A stretch of DNA of 15,793 nucleotides from Archaeoglobus_B sp964471215 (GCA_964471215.1 CAYYFC010000035.1:1-15793); one strand, 5' to 3'. Shown: positions 1 to 6,919, numbered from the stretch's first letter. Made by a program: numbers and translations. The notes: generated by a model not told the origin, from the sequence alone.

Positions 1-36
1 ATCTGTTCACGAGCAATGTCCAATGTCTTAAGATGC

Positions 37-135
37 TTACATCTGACCTCCTCCCGCTCTAAAGGGCGAGGGTTCCCCATAGGGGAACCACCATATCTGT
101 CTCACGACAGCATCATATGCTTCGGTTTTTGTCAT
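37..135 (-). pseudogene. Possible C-terminal remnant of an IS200/IS605 TnpB-type gene
   Basis: A short open frame reads MTKTEAYDAVVRQ, then IWWFPYGEPSPFRAGGGQM, and stops at TAA. It runs through two palindromes, one of the CTCCCGCTCTAAAGGGCGAG type. That kind of sequence (an inverted repeat around CTAAAG or CTTTAG next to CCTCCTCCC or GGGAGGAGG) is often found where tnpB genes of IS200/IS605 elements overlap their right end and omega-RNA region. No catalytic TnpB part is visible upstream, so this would be a relic or a non-autonomous derivative. I infer the identity from the palindrome type and the Gly/Pro/Arg-rich tail, not from a full domain. It could also be unrelated structured DNA. Confidence 0.3.
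55..89. repeat. Two adjacent hairpins, probable insertion-sequence end
   Basis: CGCTC (55-59) pairs with GGGCG (64-68) around a TAAA loop with one G-T pair. Directly after it, GGTTCCCC (71-78) pairs perfectly with GGGGAACC (82-89) around a 3-base loop. Two stacked stems of this sort beside CCTCCTCCC (47-55) resemble the subterminal palindromes of IS200/IS605 elements. Neither stem is followed by a T-run on either strand, so intrinsic termination is less likely. Confidence 0.45.
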
Positions 136-356
136 CGGACAAGGTCAGAGCAACCCTCTGAAAAAAATAAGAGAGGGGAAATAAAAATGTTTAGGGAGAA
201 GTTTGCAATTCTCTTCAACATAATCTAAACACTCCCCTAATCCCTCTCCCCCTGAAGGGCAGAGCTCCCTTGCATTTTGTGATATACAAGCTCAGTAAAT
301 CCTATCAGAGATAGTTTTATTTGCTGTAATACTTCTGTTTCTTTAAACTCAGTTTT
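136..356. other. Gene-poor stretch left of the tRNA gene
   Basis: No convincing gene is visible. A CCCTCT (154-159) / AGAGGG (172-177) inverted repeat surrounds an A-rich loop. The rest is unremarkable AT-rich sequence with pyrimidine-rich patches near 235-260. The plus-strand frame over 16-228 has no recognisable motif and crosses the palindromes, so it is not called. Confidence 0.4.
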
Positions 357-362
357 AAAAAA
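357..362 (-). terminator. T6 tract just after the tRNA
   Basis: Read on the minus strand, six T residues start one base after the discriminator base of the tRNA. Archaeal RNA polymerase terminates at short T-tracts, so this probably ends the tRNA transcript and any read-through from the hisS operon. Confidence 0.5.
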
Positions 363-436
363 TGCGCCGGCCGGGATTTGAACCCGGGGCAGGGGCTCGG
401 CAAGCCCCTGTGTTAACCAGGCTACACCACCGGCGC
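363..436 (-). tRNA. tRNA-Gly(GCC)
   Basis: The reverse complement folds into a complete cloverleaf. The 7-bp acceptor stem is GCGCCGG with CCGGCGC, the D stem is GTGT with ACAC, and the anticodon stem is GGGGC with GCCCC. The loop TTGCCGA gives anticodon GCC, which reads glycine GGC/GGU codons. The T arm is CCGGG, TTCAAAT, CCCGG. The discriminator base is A (position 363) and no CCA is encoded, as is usual in archaea. No intron is seen. The gene lies 24 bases downstream of a radical SAM gene on the same strand and has its own TATA box overlapping that gene's stop codon. Confidence 0.95.
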
Positions 437-460
437 TTATTCCCCCTAGAATTTTTATGT

Positions 461-466
461 TTATAA
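461..466 (-). promoter_or_regulatory. TATA box of the tRNA-Gly gene
   Basis: TTATAA on the minus strand is centred about 27 bases before the first tRNA base, the standard archaeal distance. It overlaps the TAA stop codon of the upstream radical SAM gene, so coding and promoter sequence share bases. Confidence 0.55.
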
Positions 467-1264
467 CACTTGCGGATGTGTGATTATCCCCCGAACGTTT
501 ACATTGCTTTTGGATACAATTTCCTCAATTTTCAGGACGAATTTCCTGAGCTTTGAATAATCCGTCAGGATTTCATAGCTCTTTGGATATCTTTCCATAA
601 GCCACAACCTGAATTCTCCGCTTGCCTTAAGATTTAAAACCTCTATAACGTAGTAATCCACGAAATCCTTTGTCTCATTAAAGATTAATTCGAGATCTGT
701 CAGTTCTGGTATTACCGGTGCTATAAATCCGTAATTTCTCAAGCAATTTTCCTTAAGCTCCTTTAATGCGTTGAATCTCCTTTCCATATCCGTTGCTCTG
801 GGTTCTATCTCCCTTCTTATTTTCCTTTCAAACGAATTTATCGTTAGACCGACCTCAACATTTCTAAAAAGTTTGAGAACGTCTATGTCCCTTAATACTA
901 GATCTGATTTCGTGAGGATTTTCAGACTTATGAGCTTGTTCATGTTTTCAAGAATTCTCCTTGTAATACTCAGTTTCTCTTCGATAGGCTGATAAGCATC
1001 GCTTACACTCGACATGTAAACGGTACCCCTTACAAACCTTCCTCTCACGAGTTCTGGTATGTTTTCCCTGACAACAACCCATTCTCCCCATTTTCCGTAT
1101 TCGTACCCTCTGCAAATGAACTTCGCATAGCAGTACTTGCATGCATGCAAACATCCGATGTACTGGTTCAGAACAAATCTTGCATCCGGTATTCTCGTCC
1201 TTCCAAAGGCATTCTTGGCTCTTACCCTTACAACCTTTATCGGTCTCGCTTCAAATCCAAACAA
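461..1264 (-). CDS. SPL-like radical SAM protein
   Basis: This is a 267-residue radical SAM enzyme of the COG1533 type, the broad group that includes spore photoproduct lyase and the Rv2578c-like proteins. The iron-sulfur motif is C38-x3-C42-x2-C45, inside IGCLHACKYCYAKF. The stretch before it (RPIKVVRVRAKNAFGRTR) and the later TVYMSSVSDAYQPIEE segment fit this group. The substrate is unknown. The protein should not be called a DNA repair lyase, because the extra catalytic cysteine of true spore photoproduct lyase cannot be placed here. The start is TTG, overlapping the end of thiD by 14 bases, which suggests translational coupling as the third gene of the hisS-thiD operon. The tRNA-Gly gene follows. 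Confidence 0.85.
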   Translation of the reverse strand: MFGFEARPIKVVRVRAKNAFGRTRIPDARFVLNQYIGCLHACKYCYAKFICRGYEYGKWGEWVVVRENIPELVRGRFVRGTVYMSSVSDAYQPIEEKLSITRRILENMNKLISLKILTKSDLVLRDIDVLKLFRNVEVGLTINSFERKIRREIEPRATDMERRFNALKELKENCLRNYGFIAPVIPELTDLELIFNETKDFVDYYVIEVLNLKASGEFRLWLMERYPKSYEILTDYSKLRKFVLKIEEIVSKSNVNVRGIITHPQVL

Positions 1265-1994
1265 TCCTTAAACACCTTCCTATTCTTTTTGAATTCCCAA
1301 CTGCCTTTAAAACGAAATCCCTAGCCATTTTGCATGAATCGAATAAACTGAAACCCATGGCAAGAAAACATGTAAGGGCAGAACTGTAAACGCAACCGGT
1401 TCCGTGCACATCGATATCTAGCAACTCGGATTTTAATTCGTAAAGAGTTTGACCATCGTATATGACATCTATGCCATTCAAACTCCCGCCGGTTATGACA
1501 ACTGAGCAGTTAAACATCTCCGCTAATTTCTTGGCACAGATTTTTGCGTCTTCAACGCTTTTAATCCTTAAATTTGACAACTTCTCCGCTTCGTAAACAT
1601 TTGGTGTCATTACATCACAGACTTCTGCCAGCACCTCATATACTTCCGTGTTAAGGAAATCGAATCCCGAGCTCGATTTCAAAATCGGATCAAGAACTTT
1701 AGGAACACTTAAATCCTTTATGAAACCCGATATTTCCTCCGCATTTTTATACGAGCATATCAAACCTATTTTTATTCCGGCAATATTGAGATCTTCCAAA
1801 ACAGATTTCAGCTGGTTTGCAACTACGTCTGAGTCAAGTTCGTGCAAATCGTAAATCCTGCAGGTGTTCTGATAGGTTATAGTTGTTATAACAGTTGAAG
1901 GATGAAATCCCAGCGATCTCACAGTAAGTATGTCTGCATGAATCCCCGCCCCTCCGCTCGGATCGAGTCCGGCTATTATGAGTATTGACTTCAT
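1251..1994 (-). CDS. thiD: Hydroxymethylpyrimidine / phosphomethylpyrimidine kinase
   Basis: ThiD phosphorylates hydroxymethylpyrimidine and its monophosphate in the pyrimidine branch of thiamine diphosphate synthesis. The 247-residue protein is a single ribokinase-fold domain. It begins with the pyrimidine-binding signature SILIIAGLDPSGGAGIHAD. It has the MTPNVYEAEKLS strand (residues about 130-141) and ends with the nucleotide and catalytic loop DVHGTGCVYSSALT, in which GTGC is the ThiD form of the family anion hole. It is the short form without the ThiN domain fused to ThiD in many archaea. Its ATG overlaps the hisS stop codon (ATGA), and its 3' end overlaps the next gene by 14 bases. Confidence 0.93.
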   Translation of the reverse strand: MKSILIIAGLDPSGGAGIHADILTVRSLGFHPSTVITTITYQNTCRIYDLHELDSDVVANQLKSVLEDLNIAGIKIGLICSYKNAEEISGFIKDLSVPKVLDPILKSSSGFDFLNTEVYEVLAEVCDVMTPNVYEAEKLSNLRIKSVEDAKICAKKLAEMFNCSVVITGGSLNGIDVIYDGQTLYELKSELLDIDVHGTGCVYSSALTCFLAMGFSLFDSCKMARDFVLKAVGNSKRIGRCLRIVWI

Positions 1995-3217
1995 AGGACT
2001 TCCATAAATTCCTCAACGCTCATGACTCTCTGCTCTCCTGTTCTCAAATCCTTAACGGATATCTTTCCCTTATCTAACTCCCTTTTTCCTATTATAACAG
2101 CGAAATCCGCATCTATATCGTTTGCGTAGCTCAACTGCCTCTTAACACTCCTCTCCATGACATCGACTATTGCCGTCACCTTATCCCTAAGAATTTCCGC
2201 TATCTTAAAGGCCTCCTTTTCCAGACCTTTAACCGCTACAACCACAACCTTTTTCCTCCTATCCAGATCAACTTTGCATACCTCGGCAATTCTGTCAAAT
2301 CCCAATGCAAATCCAGTTGCCGGAACATCGCTACCTCCAAAGAGATGGGCAAGCCTGTAGCTTCCACCACCGCATATCTGATTCTGAGCTCCAAGTCCGC
2401 TTTTTGCATAGGCCTCAAAAACTATACCTGTATAGTAATCCAGACCCCTTGCAATTCCCAGATTTAGCTTGTAATCTATACCCAATTCATCGAGAATACA
2501 GCATAGTCTCTCCATATTTGAGAAATCGAAGTTTACAAGTTCTTTCGCCTCCTCTATAACATCCCTACCACCAACCATCTCTATCAAGGAGAAAACTGTT
2601 TCCCTCATATCGGGATCTGCTCCTATTTCATCCAGAAAAACCTCTAGACCATCTACATCCTTTTTGTCTATCAGCCTCATAATCTTACTTGATATCCTTT
2701 CGTCGAGATCCCTAAGAACAGTTCTCAGAACGCCGACATGTCCTATGTGGAGCTCGAAATCTACCTTTAACTCGCTCATAATCCTGTGGGCAAGGGATAT
2801 AACTTCGGCATCAGCTAGGTATGAATCGGAACCTATGAGCTCAACTCCGAACTGCCAGAATTCCCTATACCTTCCTTTCTGAGGTCTCTCGTATCTGAAG
2901 CAGTTCAGAAAGTAATAAAATCTTATCGGTTTCGGATATCCAGAGCATTCGTTAACGAACAGTCTCATCACGGGTGCAGTCAGCTCTGGTCTCAGAACCA
3001 AATCCCTGCCGCTCTTATCCTTAAACGTGTACATCTCCCTGATTATATCCTCACCAGATTTGATCGTAAATAATTCAAGGTGTTCGAATGTGGGCGTCAT
3101 TATCTCTCTGTATCCATAATTTTCAGCAATCCTTCTCATAATGAGTTCTATCCTTCTCCTTTTTTCCATTTCATCTGGAAGGAAATCCCTTGTTCCCCTC
3201 GGCCTCTCTATTTTCAC
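1991..3217 (-). CDS. hisS: Histidyl-tRNA synthetase
   Basis: HisS charges tRNA-His with histidine in the cytoplasm. The 408-residue chain starts KIERPRGTRDFLPDE, the family N-terminus. Class II motif 2 is CFRYERPQKGRYREFWQFG. The histidine-specific signature is RGLDYYTGIVFEAY, followed by CGGGSYRLAHLFGG and motif 3, ATGFALGFDRI. The final 90 residues form the anticodon-binding domain. Length matches archaeal/bacterial HisS (about 400-430). The start is GTG at 3217, supported by the family N-terminus and by a TATA-like CTTTAAAATA about 25 bases upstream, which would make the mRNA leaderless. It is the first gene of an operon with thiD and a radical SAM gene. Confidence 0.97.
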   Translation of the reverse strand: MKIERPRGTRDFLPDEMEKRRRIELIMRRIAENYGYREIMTPTFEHLELFTIKSGEDIIREMYTFKDKSGRDLVLRPELTAPVMRLFVNECSGYPKPIRFYYFLNCFRYERPQKGRYREFWQFGVELIGSDSYLADAEVISLAHRIMSELKVDFELHIGHVGVLRTVLRDLDERISSKIMRLIDKKDVDGLEVFLDEIGADPDMRETVFSLIEMVGGRDVIEEAKELVNFDFSNMERLCCILDELGIDYKLNLGIARGLDYYTGIVFEAYAKSGLGAQNQICGGGSYRLAHLFGGSDVPATGFALGFDRIAEVCKVDLDRRKKVVVVAVKGLEKEAFKIAEILRDKVTAIVDVMERSVKRQLSYANDIDADFAVIIGKRELDKGKISVKDLRTGEQRVMSVEEFMEVL

Positions 3218-3237
3218 AGTAAAAAATACGTGTTTAG

Positions 3238-3247
3238 TATTTTAAAG
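3238..3247 (-). promoter_or_regulatory. TATA box of the hisS operon
   Basis: CTTTAAAATA on the minus strand is centred about 25 bases before the hisS GTG. Transcription would start at or next to the start codon, and no ribosome-binding site is seen, so a leaderless mRNA is likely. Confidence 0.5.
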
Positions 3248-3408
3248 TTTTGAACATTAGCTAGAAGTAATTCAAGACCGTTTAAAAAGCGAAGCTCGTG
3301 TAATTTACAAAGCATCGCAAAGAAGGTCTCTTTCTTTAAAGCAGTTCAAAAGTCTGGCATTTAAATCTGAAATAAAGGACGGAATACTTCAAAATCAAAT
3401 TCTAAATA

Positions 3409-4667
3409 CTATTTAAGGTTCGTCTGGATGTTATCATCCTCATAAATCAGATGATAACGTCCTTCATCCTTGGGTCTCATCGGATTCAGAGCCACATCTC
3501 CTCGACCTCGTTCAGGGCAAACCCTCACACCCCACATCTCAGTATATTTAACCATTTATTGACGAGATTTCTAACTGCTACCGAGTCTCTATCCATCGTG
3601 AAACCGCAGTTCTTGCAGATGAGTTTTTCTACTTTCAAATTTAGCCAAACTCATGCATTTAGGACAATTTCTCGATGAATTTTTTGGATTTACGTAAACT
3701 ACTGCTAATTCTTCTTTCTTAGCTTGCCACTCTATCCAAGATTGAAGCTTTCTGTAAGCAAAGAATGTGAATCTTTCTCTCCACGACTTTCTCATTTTTG
3801 CCTGCTTATCTCTCAATCCATTCAAATCTTCTAAAACAATCGTATCGTATCCTCTTTCTCTCGCAAATACTACGATCCTTCTTGAGACTTTCTTGACGAA
3901 ATCGTTTGTAATGCCCTTAATCCTTCTCCACTATCTCGATATTGCTTTTCTGATCCCCTTAACATGTAACCATTGTTTGTTATACTTCTTTTGAGTTTTC
4001 TCGATGTGATTTTTCAAGTGCATAGTTCTCTGTAAAGGAACCTTACTTCAGTTTTATCGTTACCCATGACAACTTCATTAAAATTCATATCAACAGCTAC
4101 AGCTTTTTCGCTCGGTTCTGCTACTTCAAAAACTTTCTTTAAAGTTACGTAGAGTTTAATCACCGTTCCATGTATTTTCATTATCAAATCTCCGAATTTC
4201 CAGTCCTTGTATTTGTCGAGCCATTTTCTGTTGAATCCTACTTCAAATTCTCCGAGTCCCTGTAGCCTCAAATAACACTTTTTACCTTCAAACTTAATGG
4301 TATAGCTCTGGTAATCACATCTCGCTCTGTAGCTTTTAATTACACATTTGTTTTCATTGTTATCGTTATTTATTACCGATTTTGCAATCATGGACGCTTC
4401 TCTTTCGCACTCTATTGCAAATTTCGGCGGTAGGTTAAATCTACGCTTCAAAGTTTCGTAGAATTCGTGTATCTTTTTTATATCTTGCTCCCACTTTATT
4501 CTCTTCGTCCTCTTTACGTATCTCCACCTTCCGTATTTGCTCGGATTCGCTAAAATCTCTTGAACCAAAAACCTTAGAGCGTTCGTGTAATTTCTGATTA
4601 TCTGAACTAAGGGATCTGCCCTAACGGTCATTTCAACAGTTCCCGTTAGGGTTACTTCATCGCCCAT
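3409..4667 (-). pseudogene. tnpB: tnpB pseudogene (RuvC-like RNA-guided nuclease remnant)
   Basis: TnpB proteins are omega-RNA-guided nucleases encoded by IS200/IS605 elements. The N-terminal half is open from an internal ATG at 4667 (MGDEVTLTGTVEMTVRADP); the frame is open back to 4766. It carries the RuvC-I aspartate in KAVAVDMNFNEVV (about codon 226 counted from 4766). Near 4025 the frame changes, with KNHIEKTQKKY continuing in another frame. A TAG at 3931-3933 interrupts the segment before WRRIKGITNDFVKKVSRR. The RuvC-II glutamate (IVLEDLNG) is at 3829-3831. After NCPKC the frame changes again near 3635, giving LICKNCGFTMDRDSVAVRNL with the second zinc-ribbon cysteine pair and the RuvC-III aspartate. 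It returns to the earlier frame near 3545 for the tail MWGVRVCPERGRGDV, ending at TAG 3409-3411. The gene is not translatable as one protein. Confidence 0.85.
3426..3462 (-). repeat. Right-end hairpin of the TnpB element / omega-RNA end
   Basis: GGATGTTATCATC (3426-3438) pairs with GATGATAACGTCC (3450-3462) over 13 positions with one G-T pair and an 11-base loop. Long subterminal hairpins mark the right ends of IS200/IS605 elements, and the omega-RNA of TnpB ends here with its guide just outside the element. The stem is nearly perfect although the gene is ruined. It overlaps the last codons of the original tnpB frame, as is usual. Confidence 0.65.
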
Positions 4668-4871
4668 CGTGTGACAGTTGGTATATAAATTTATTTTTTT
4701 ACCTTCGTATTTTGTTTCTTTCAGTGTACTCCATTTATTGTTAATATTCAATAACGACTTTATCAAAAATGCAAACTACATGATTATCAAATTTCAGATT
4801 TACCGTTTAATGCTGGAAGACTTCAACTGTGTTAATTTCTCAATTTAAAATCGTGATGAGGACGTTAAAGA

Positions 4872-4879
4872 TTTAATTA
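4872..4879 (+). promoter_or_regulatory. TATA box of argJ
   Basis: TTTAATTA is centred about 25 bases before the argJ ATG. No ribosome-binding site precedes the ATG, which fits a leaderless mRNA. Confidence 0.4.
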
Positions 4880-4899
4880 GATGAGATTTCAGACACTTT

Positions 4900-6063
4900 A
4901 TGTACTATATAACGGACGTTGAAGGGGTGAGATGCTACGGGATAAAGGAGGGAAGAAATGGACTCGGTTTGGTTTCATGCAGCGGGTATGTAGCTGGTGT
5001 TTTTACAAAAAACAGATTCAAATCCGCTTCGGTTAAAGTAACCAGAAGGAATGTAAGAAAGGGGAGAATTGATGGAATAGTCGTGAACAGCGGAAGCGCA
5101 AATGCATTTACGGGTGATGAAGGAATTAGAAATGCTATAGAAATGACTGAGATGCTTGCAGAAAGATTGGGTACGGACAGAGAAAGAATAGCGATTGCCT
5201 CTACTGGTATAATAGGTGTTCAGGTTGATATGGAATGGATTAGGGGTAAATTCGATGTTGTCTTCAAAAACATGGGAAGTGATGAGGAGCATGCCATCGC
5301 ATTTGCCAGATCGATAATTACAACCGATAGATTTCTCAAGTTCTCCTCTTTAAACGTAAACAACTGCTTGATAGCAGGTGTCTGCAAGGGTGCGGGCATG
5401 ATCGCACCAAATATGTCGACGATGCTGGCCTTCATATTTACGGATGCTAGTTTTAAGCCAAAAGATCTTAGAGAAATGCTGAGGAGGGCTGTAGATTTAT
5501 CATTTAACACAATAACAGTGGATGGTGACTGCTCAACAAACGATACTGTTCTTCTGATATCGACCGACAAAAAAGAAGTCGATAAAGACAAATTTTTCAA
5601 CGGATTAAAGCATGTGTGTCTGGATTTGGCGAAAAAGATAGTGAAGGATGGAGAAGGTTCAACAAAGGTTTTAAAAGTCGAAGTAATAAATGCAAGGAAT
5701 AAGAGAGATGCTTTTAAAGCTTCAAAAACCATTGCATCTTCTTTACTCGTTAAAACTGCTCTGTTCGGTAATGATCCAAACTGGGGAAGGATAATAGCCT
5801 CATTGGGCTATTCCGGCGTAGACTCGAATGAAAGGCTGGACATAAATCTGAGGGGGTACAGATGCGATGAGTTCGTAGCGGAGGTGAAACTGGTCGAAAA
5901 CGGAAGAGGATTGGGAAATGAAGATGTTGCCAGGAAGATAATTGAAAGCTGCGATGAAATCCATTACGTAATAGATTTAAAGGTCGGAACCGGGAGAGGT
6001 TACGCGTTTGGGTGCGATTTGAGCTACGATTACGTGAAGATAAATTCCGAGTACACGACGTGA
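4900..6063 (+). CDS. argJ: Glutamate N-acetyltransferase / ornithine acetyltransferase
   Basis: ArgJ moves the acetyl group from N-acetylornithine to glutamate in the cyclic arginine pathway; some versions also use acetyl-CoA. The 387-residue protein has family length. Visible signatures are VVNSGSANAFTG (about residues 62-72), the oxyanion-hole segment ASTGIIG (100-106), KGAGMIAPNMSTMLAF (163-178), DPNWGRIIASLGYSG and the C-terminal EYTT. ArgJ cleaves itself before a conserved threonine that becomes the N-terminal nucleophile, here T174. The residue before it is serine (S173), where most members I recall have alanine. The start is the first ATG, with a TATA-like box 25 bases upstream. No other arg gene is in view. 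Confidence 0.95.
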   Translation: MYYITDVEGVRCYGIKEGRNGLGLVSCSGYVAGVFTKNRFKSASVKVTRRNVRKGRIDGIVVNSGSANAFTGDEGIRNAIEMTEMLAERLGTDRERIAIASTGIIGVQVDMEWIRGKFDVVFKNMGSDEEHAIAFARSIITTDRFLKFSSLNVNNCLIAGVCKGAGMIAPNMSTMLAFIFTDASFKPKDLREMLRRAVDLSFNTITVDGDCSTNDTVLLISTDKKEVDKDKFFNGLKHVCLDLAKKIVKDGEGSTKVLKVEVINARNKRDAFKASKTIASSLLVKTALFGNDPNWGRIIASLGYSGVDSNERLDINLRGYRCDEFVAEVKLVENGRGLGNEDVARKIIESCDEIHYVIDLKVGTGRGYAFGCDLSYDYVKINSEYTT

Positions 6064-6085
6064 ATACCGTTCGTAGAAATAAATC

Positions 6086-6095
6086 TTTTAAGTAT
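6086..6095 (+). promoter_or_regulatory. Probable TATA box of thyX
   Basis: TTTTAAGTAT lies about 23 bases before the thyX ATG. There is no ribosome-binding site, so the mRNA may be leaderless. The gap after argJ is only 49 bases, so co-transcription with argJ is also possible. Confidence 0.35.
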
Positions 6096-6112
6096 GGCAT
6101 AAAACTAAGCCT

Positions 6113-6826
6113 ATGAAGGTCGAGCTTCTTAGATACACACCGGATGGGATTAAACTGATAGCAGAGAGCTGCAGGATTAGCGGTATTCCACCGCATATTA
6201 GCGATGAGGACGTTATAAGGATGGTTGTCGAGAACGATTACGGCAGCGTTCTGGAACACATATATTTCACATTTGACATATCCGAGATAAGCATAGCCCT
6301 GAGCAGGGAACTTCTGGAGCACAGAATTGCAAGCCATACTGCCAGAAGTACTAGATTCAACCTAGAAAAAGATTTCGGTTACGTGATTCCATCCATAATC
6401 AGAGATGATGAAGAGATAACGGAGATGTTTAAGGAGGCGATGGAGTTCGCCAGGAAGAGCTATATAAAGATATATGAAAGGATGATACAAAAGGGATACA
6501 GCAAATCCGAGGCAAGGGAGGTGGCTAGATACGTCTTACCTATGGCCGCGCATACACATTACGTTTGGACGATTAACGCAAGAAGTCTGATAAACTTCTT
6601 GGGATTAAGACTTTGCAAGAGGGCTTCTCCTGAGATAAGAGAGCTTGCAAAGAAAATATACGACATAGTGGTCAAGATTTATCCGGAGATATTCAAGAAC
6701 ATAGGTTGTAGGGGATATAATCTTGGATTGTGCCCAGAAAACGAGGCAAGACCAAAGGACTGTCCGTATGCTGATAAAATCCCTCTTAAAAAGGATGTGA
6801 AGGCTTCCTGGAAAAAAATAAATTGA
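6113..6826 (+). CDS. thyX: Flavin-dependent thymidylate synthase ThyX
   Basis: ThyX makes dTMP from dUMP using methylene-tetrahydrofolate (or a folate analogue) and reduced FAD. The 237-residue protein shows VLEHIYFTFDISEIS, then the signature region ELLEHRIASHTARSTRF, which holds R71-x7-S79 of the ThyX motif. Later comes TINARSLINFLGLRLCKRASPEIRELA (about 163-188), with the conserved NARSL segment and Arg residues that contact dUMP. The first Arg of the classical RHR triplet is Glu here (E69-H70-R71). A C-terminal tail carries C199, C207 and C217 in GCRGYNLGLCPEN and KDCPY, which could be a metal site or disulfides. The start is the only reasonable ATG, and the family N-terminus fits. Confidence 0.93.
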   Translation: MKVELLRYTPDGIKLIAESCRISGIPPHISDEDVIRMVVENDYGSVLEHIYFTFDISEISIALSRELLEHRIASHTARSTRFNLEKDFGYVIPSIIRDDEEITEMFKEAMEFARKSYIKIYERMIQKGYSKSEAREVARYVLPMAAHTHYVWTINARSLINFLGLRLCKRASPEIRELAKKIYDIVVKIYPEIFKNIGCRGYNLGLCPENEARPKDCPYADKIPLKKDVKASWKKIN

Positions 6827-6836
6827 TATATAATAA

Positions 6837-6850
6837 TCGACTATAGTCGA
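6837..6850. promoter_or_regulatory. Perfect 14-bp palindrome upstream of acs, candidate operator
   Basis: TCGACTATAGTCGA is a perfect inverted repeat. It ends about 7 bases before the TATA element TTTATATA (6858-6865) of acs, next to or overlapping the expected BRE. A dimeric regulator bound here could block or recruit TFB/TBP. No second copy was noticed in the window. Confidence 0.5.
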
Positions 6851-6857
6851 GGTAAAC

Positions 6858-6865
6858 TTTATATA
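6858..6865 (+). promoter_or_regulatory. TATA box of acs
   Basis: TTTATATA would place the transcription start near 6887. This gives a leader of about 30 bases that includes the ribosome site GGGAGGT (6905-6911), 8 bases before the ATG. Unlike several neighbours, this mRNA appears to have a leader. Confidence 0.55.
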
Positions 6866-6919
6866 CAAGCAGTTCTTCATGATAAAACGTTATAAATCTG
6901 GTAAGGGAGGTAGGGATCT

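Larger units (their letters stand above)
3405..4792 (-). mobile_element. Degenerate IS200/IS605-family (TnpB-only) element
   Basis: The element is defined by a decayed tnpB gene and a long right-end hairpin after its 3' coding part. No TnpA (Y1 transposase) gene is present, so it was either a TnpB-only (IS1341-like) copy or has lost tnpA. The exact ends are uncertain. The right end should lie just past the hairpin at 3426-3462. On the left, the minus strand has TTGAT twice, near 4785-4790 and 4763-4768. TTGAT is the known target of ISDra2 and is offered only as a candidate boundary. The element sits between hisS and argJ, which are transcribed away from each other, so it interrupts no recognisable gene. 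Confidence 0.7.

Noticed and set aside
16..228. 70-residue plus-strand frame
   Set aside because: It crosses two palindromes and has no family signature or start signals; the opposite strand offers a better explanation as an IS end.
461..1264. Naming the radical SAM gene spore photoproduct lyase or DNA repair photolyase
   Set aside because: Only the general SPL-like radical SAM pattern is visible; the extra catalytic cysteine and UV-repair context are missing.
3238..3408. Possible small gene or RNA between hisS and the TnpB element
   Set aside because: The stretch is AT-rich with no frame, stem or conserved-looking motif beyond the hisS promoter.
5220..5732. Long antisense frame (170 residues) inside argJ
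   Set aside because: argJ on the other strand is unmistakable; the antisense product has no motif and is a codon-bias shadow.
5750..6337. 195-residue minus-strand frame over the argJ end and thyX start
   Set aside because: It spans two clear genes and their promoter region, with low-complexity composition and no domain signature.
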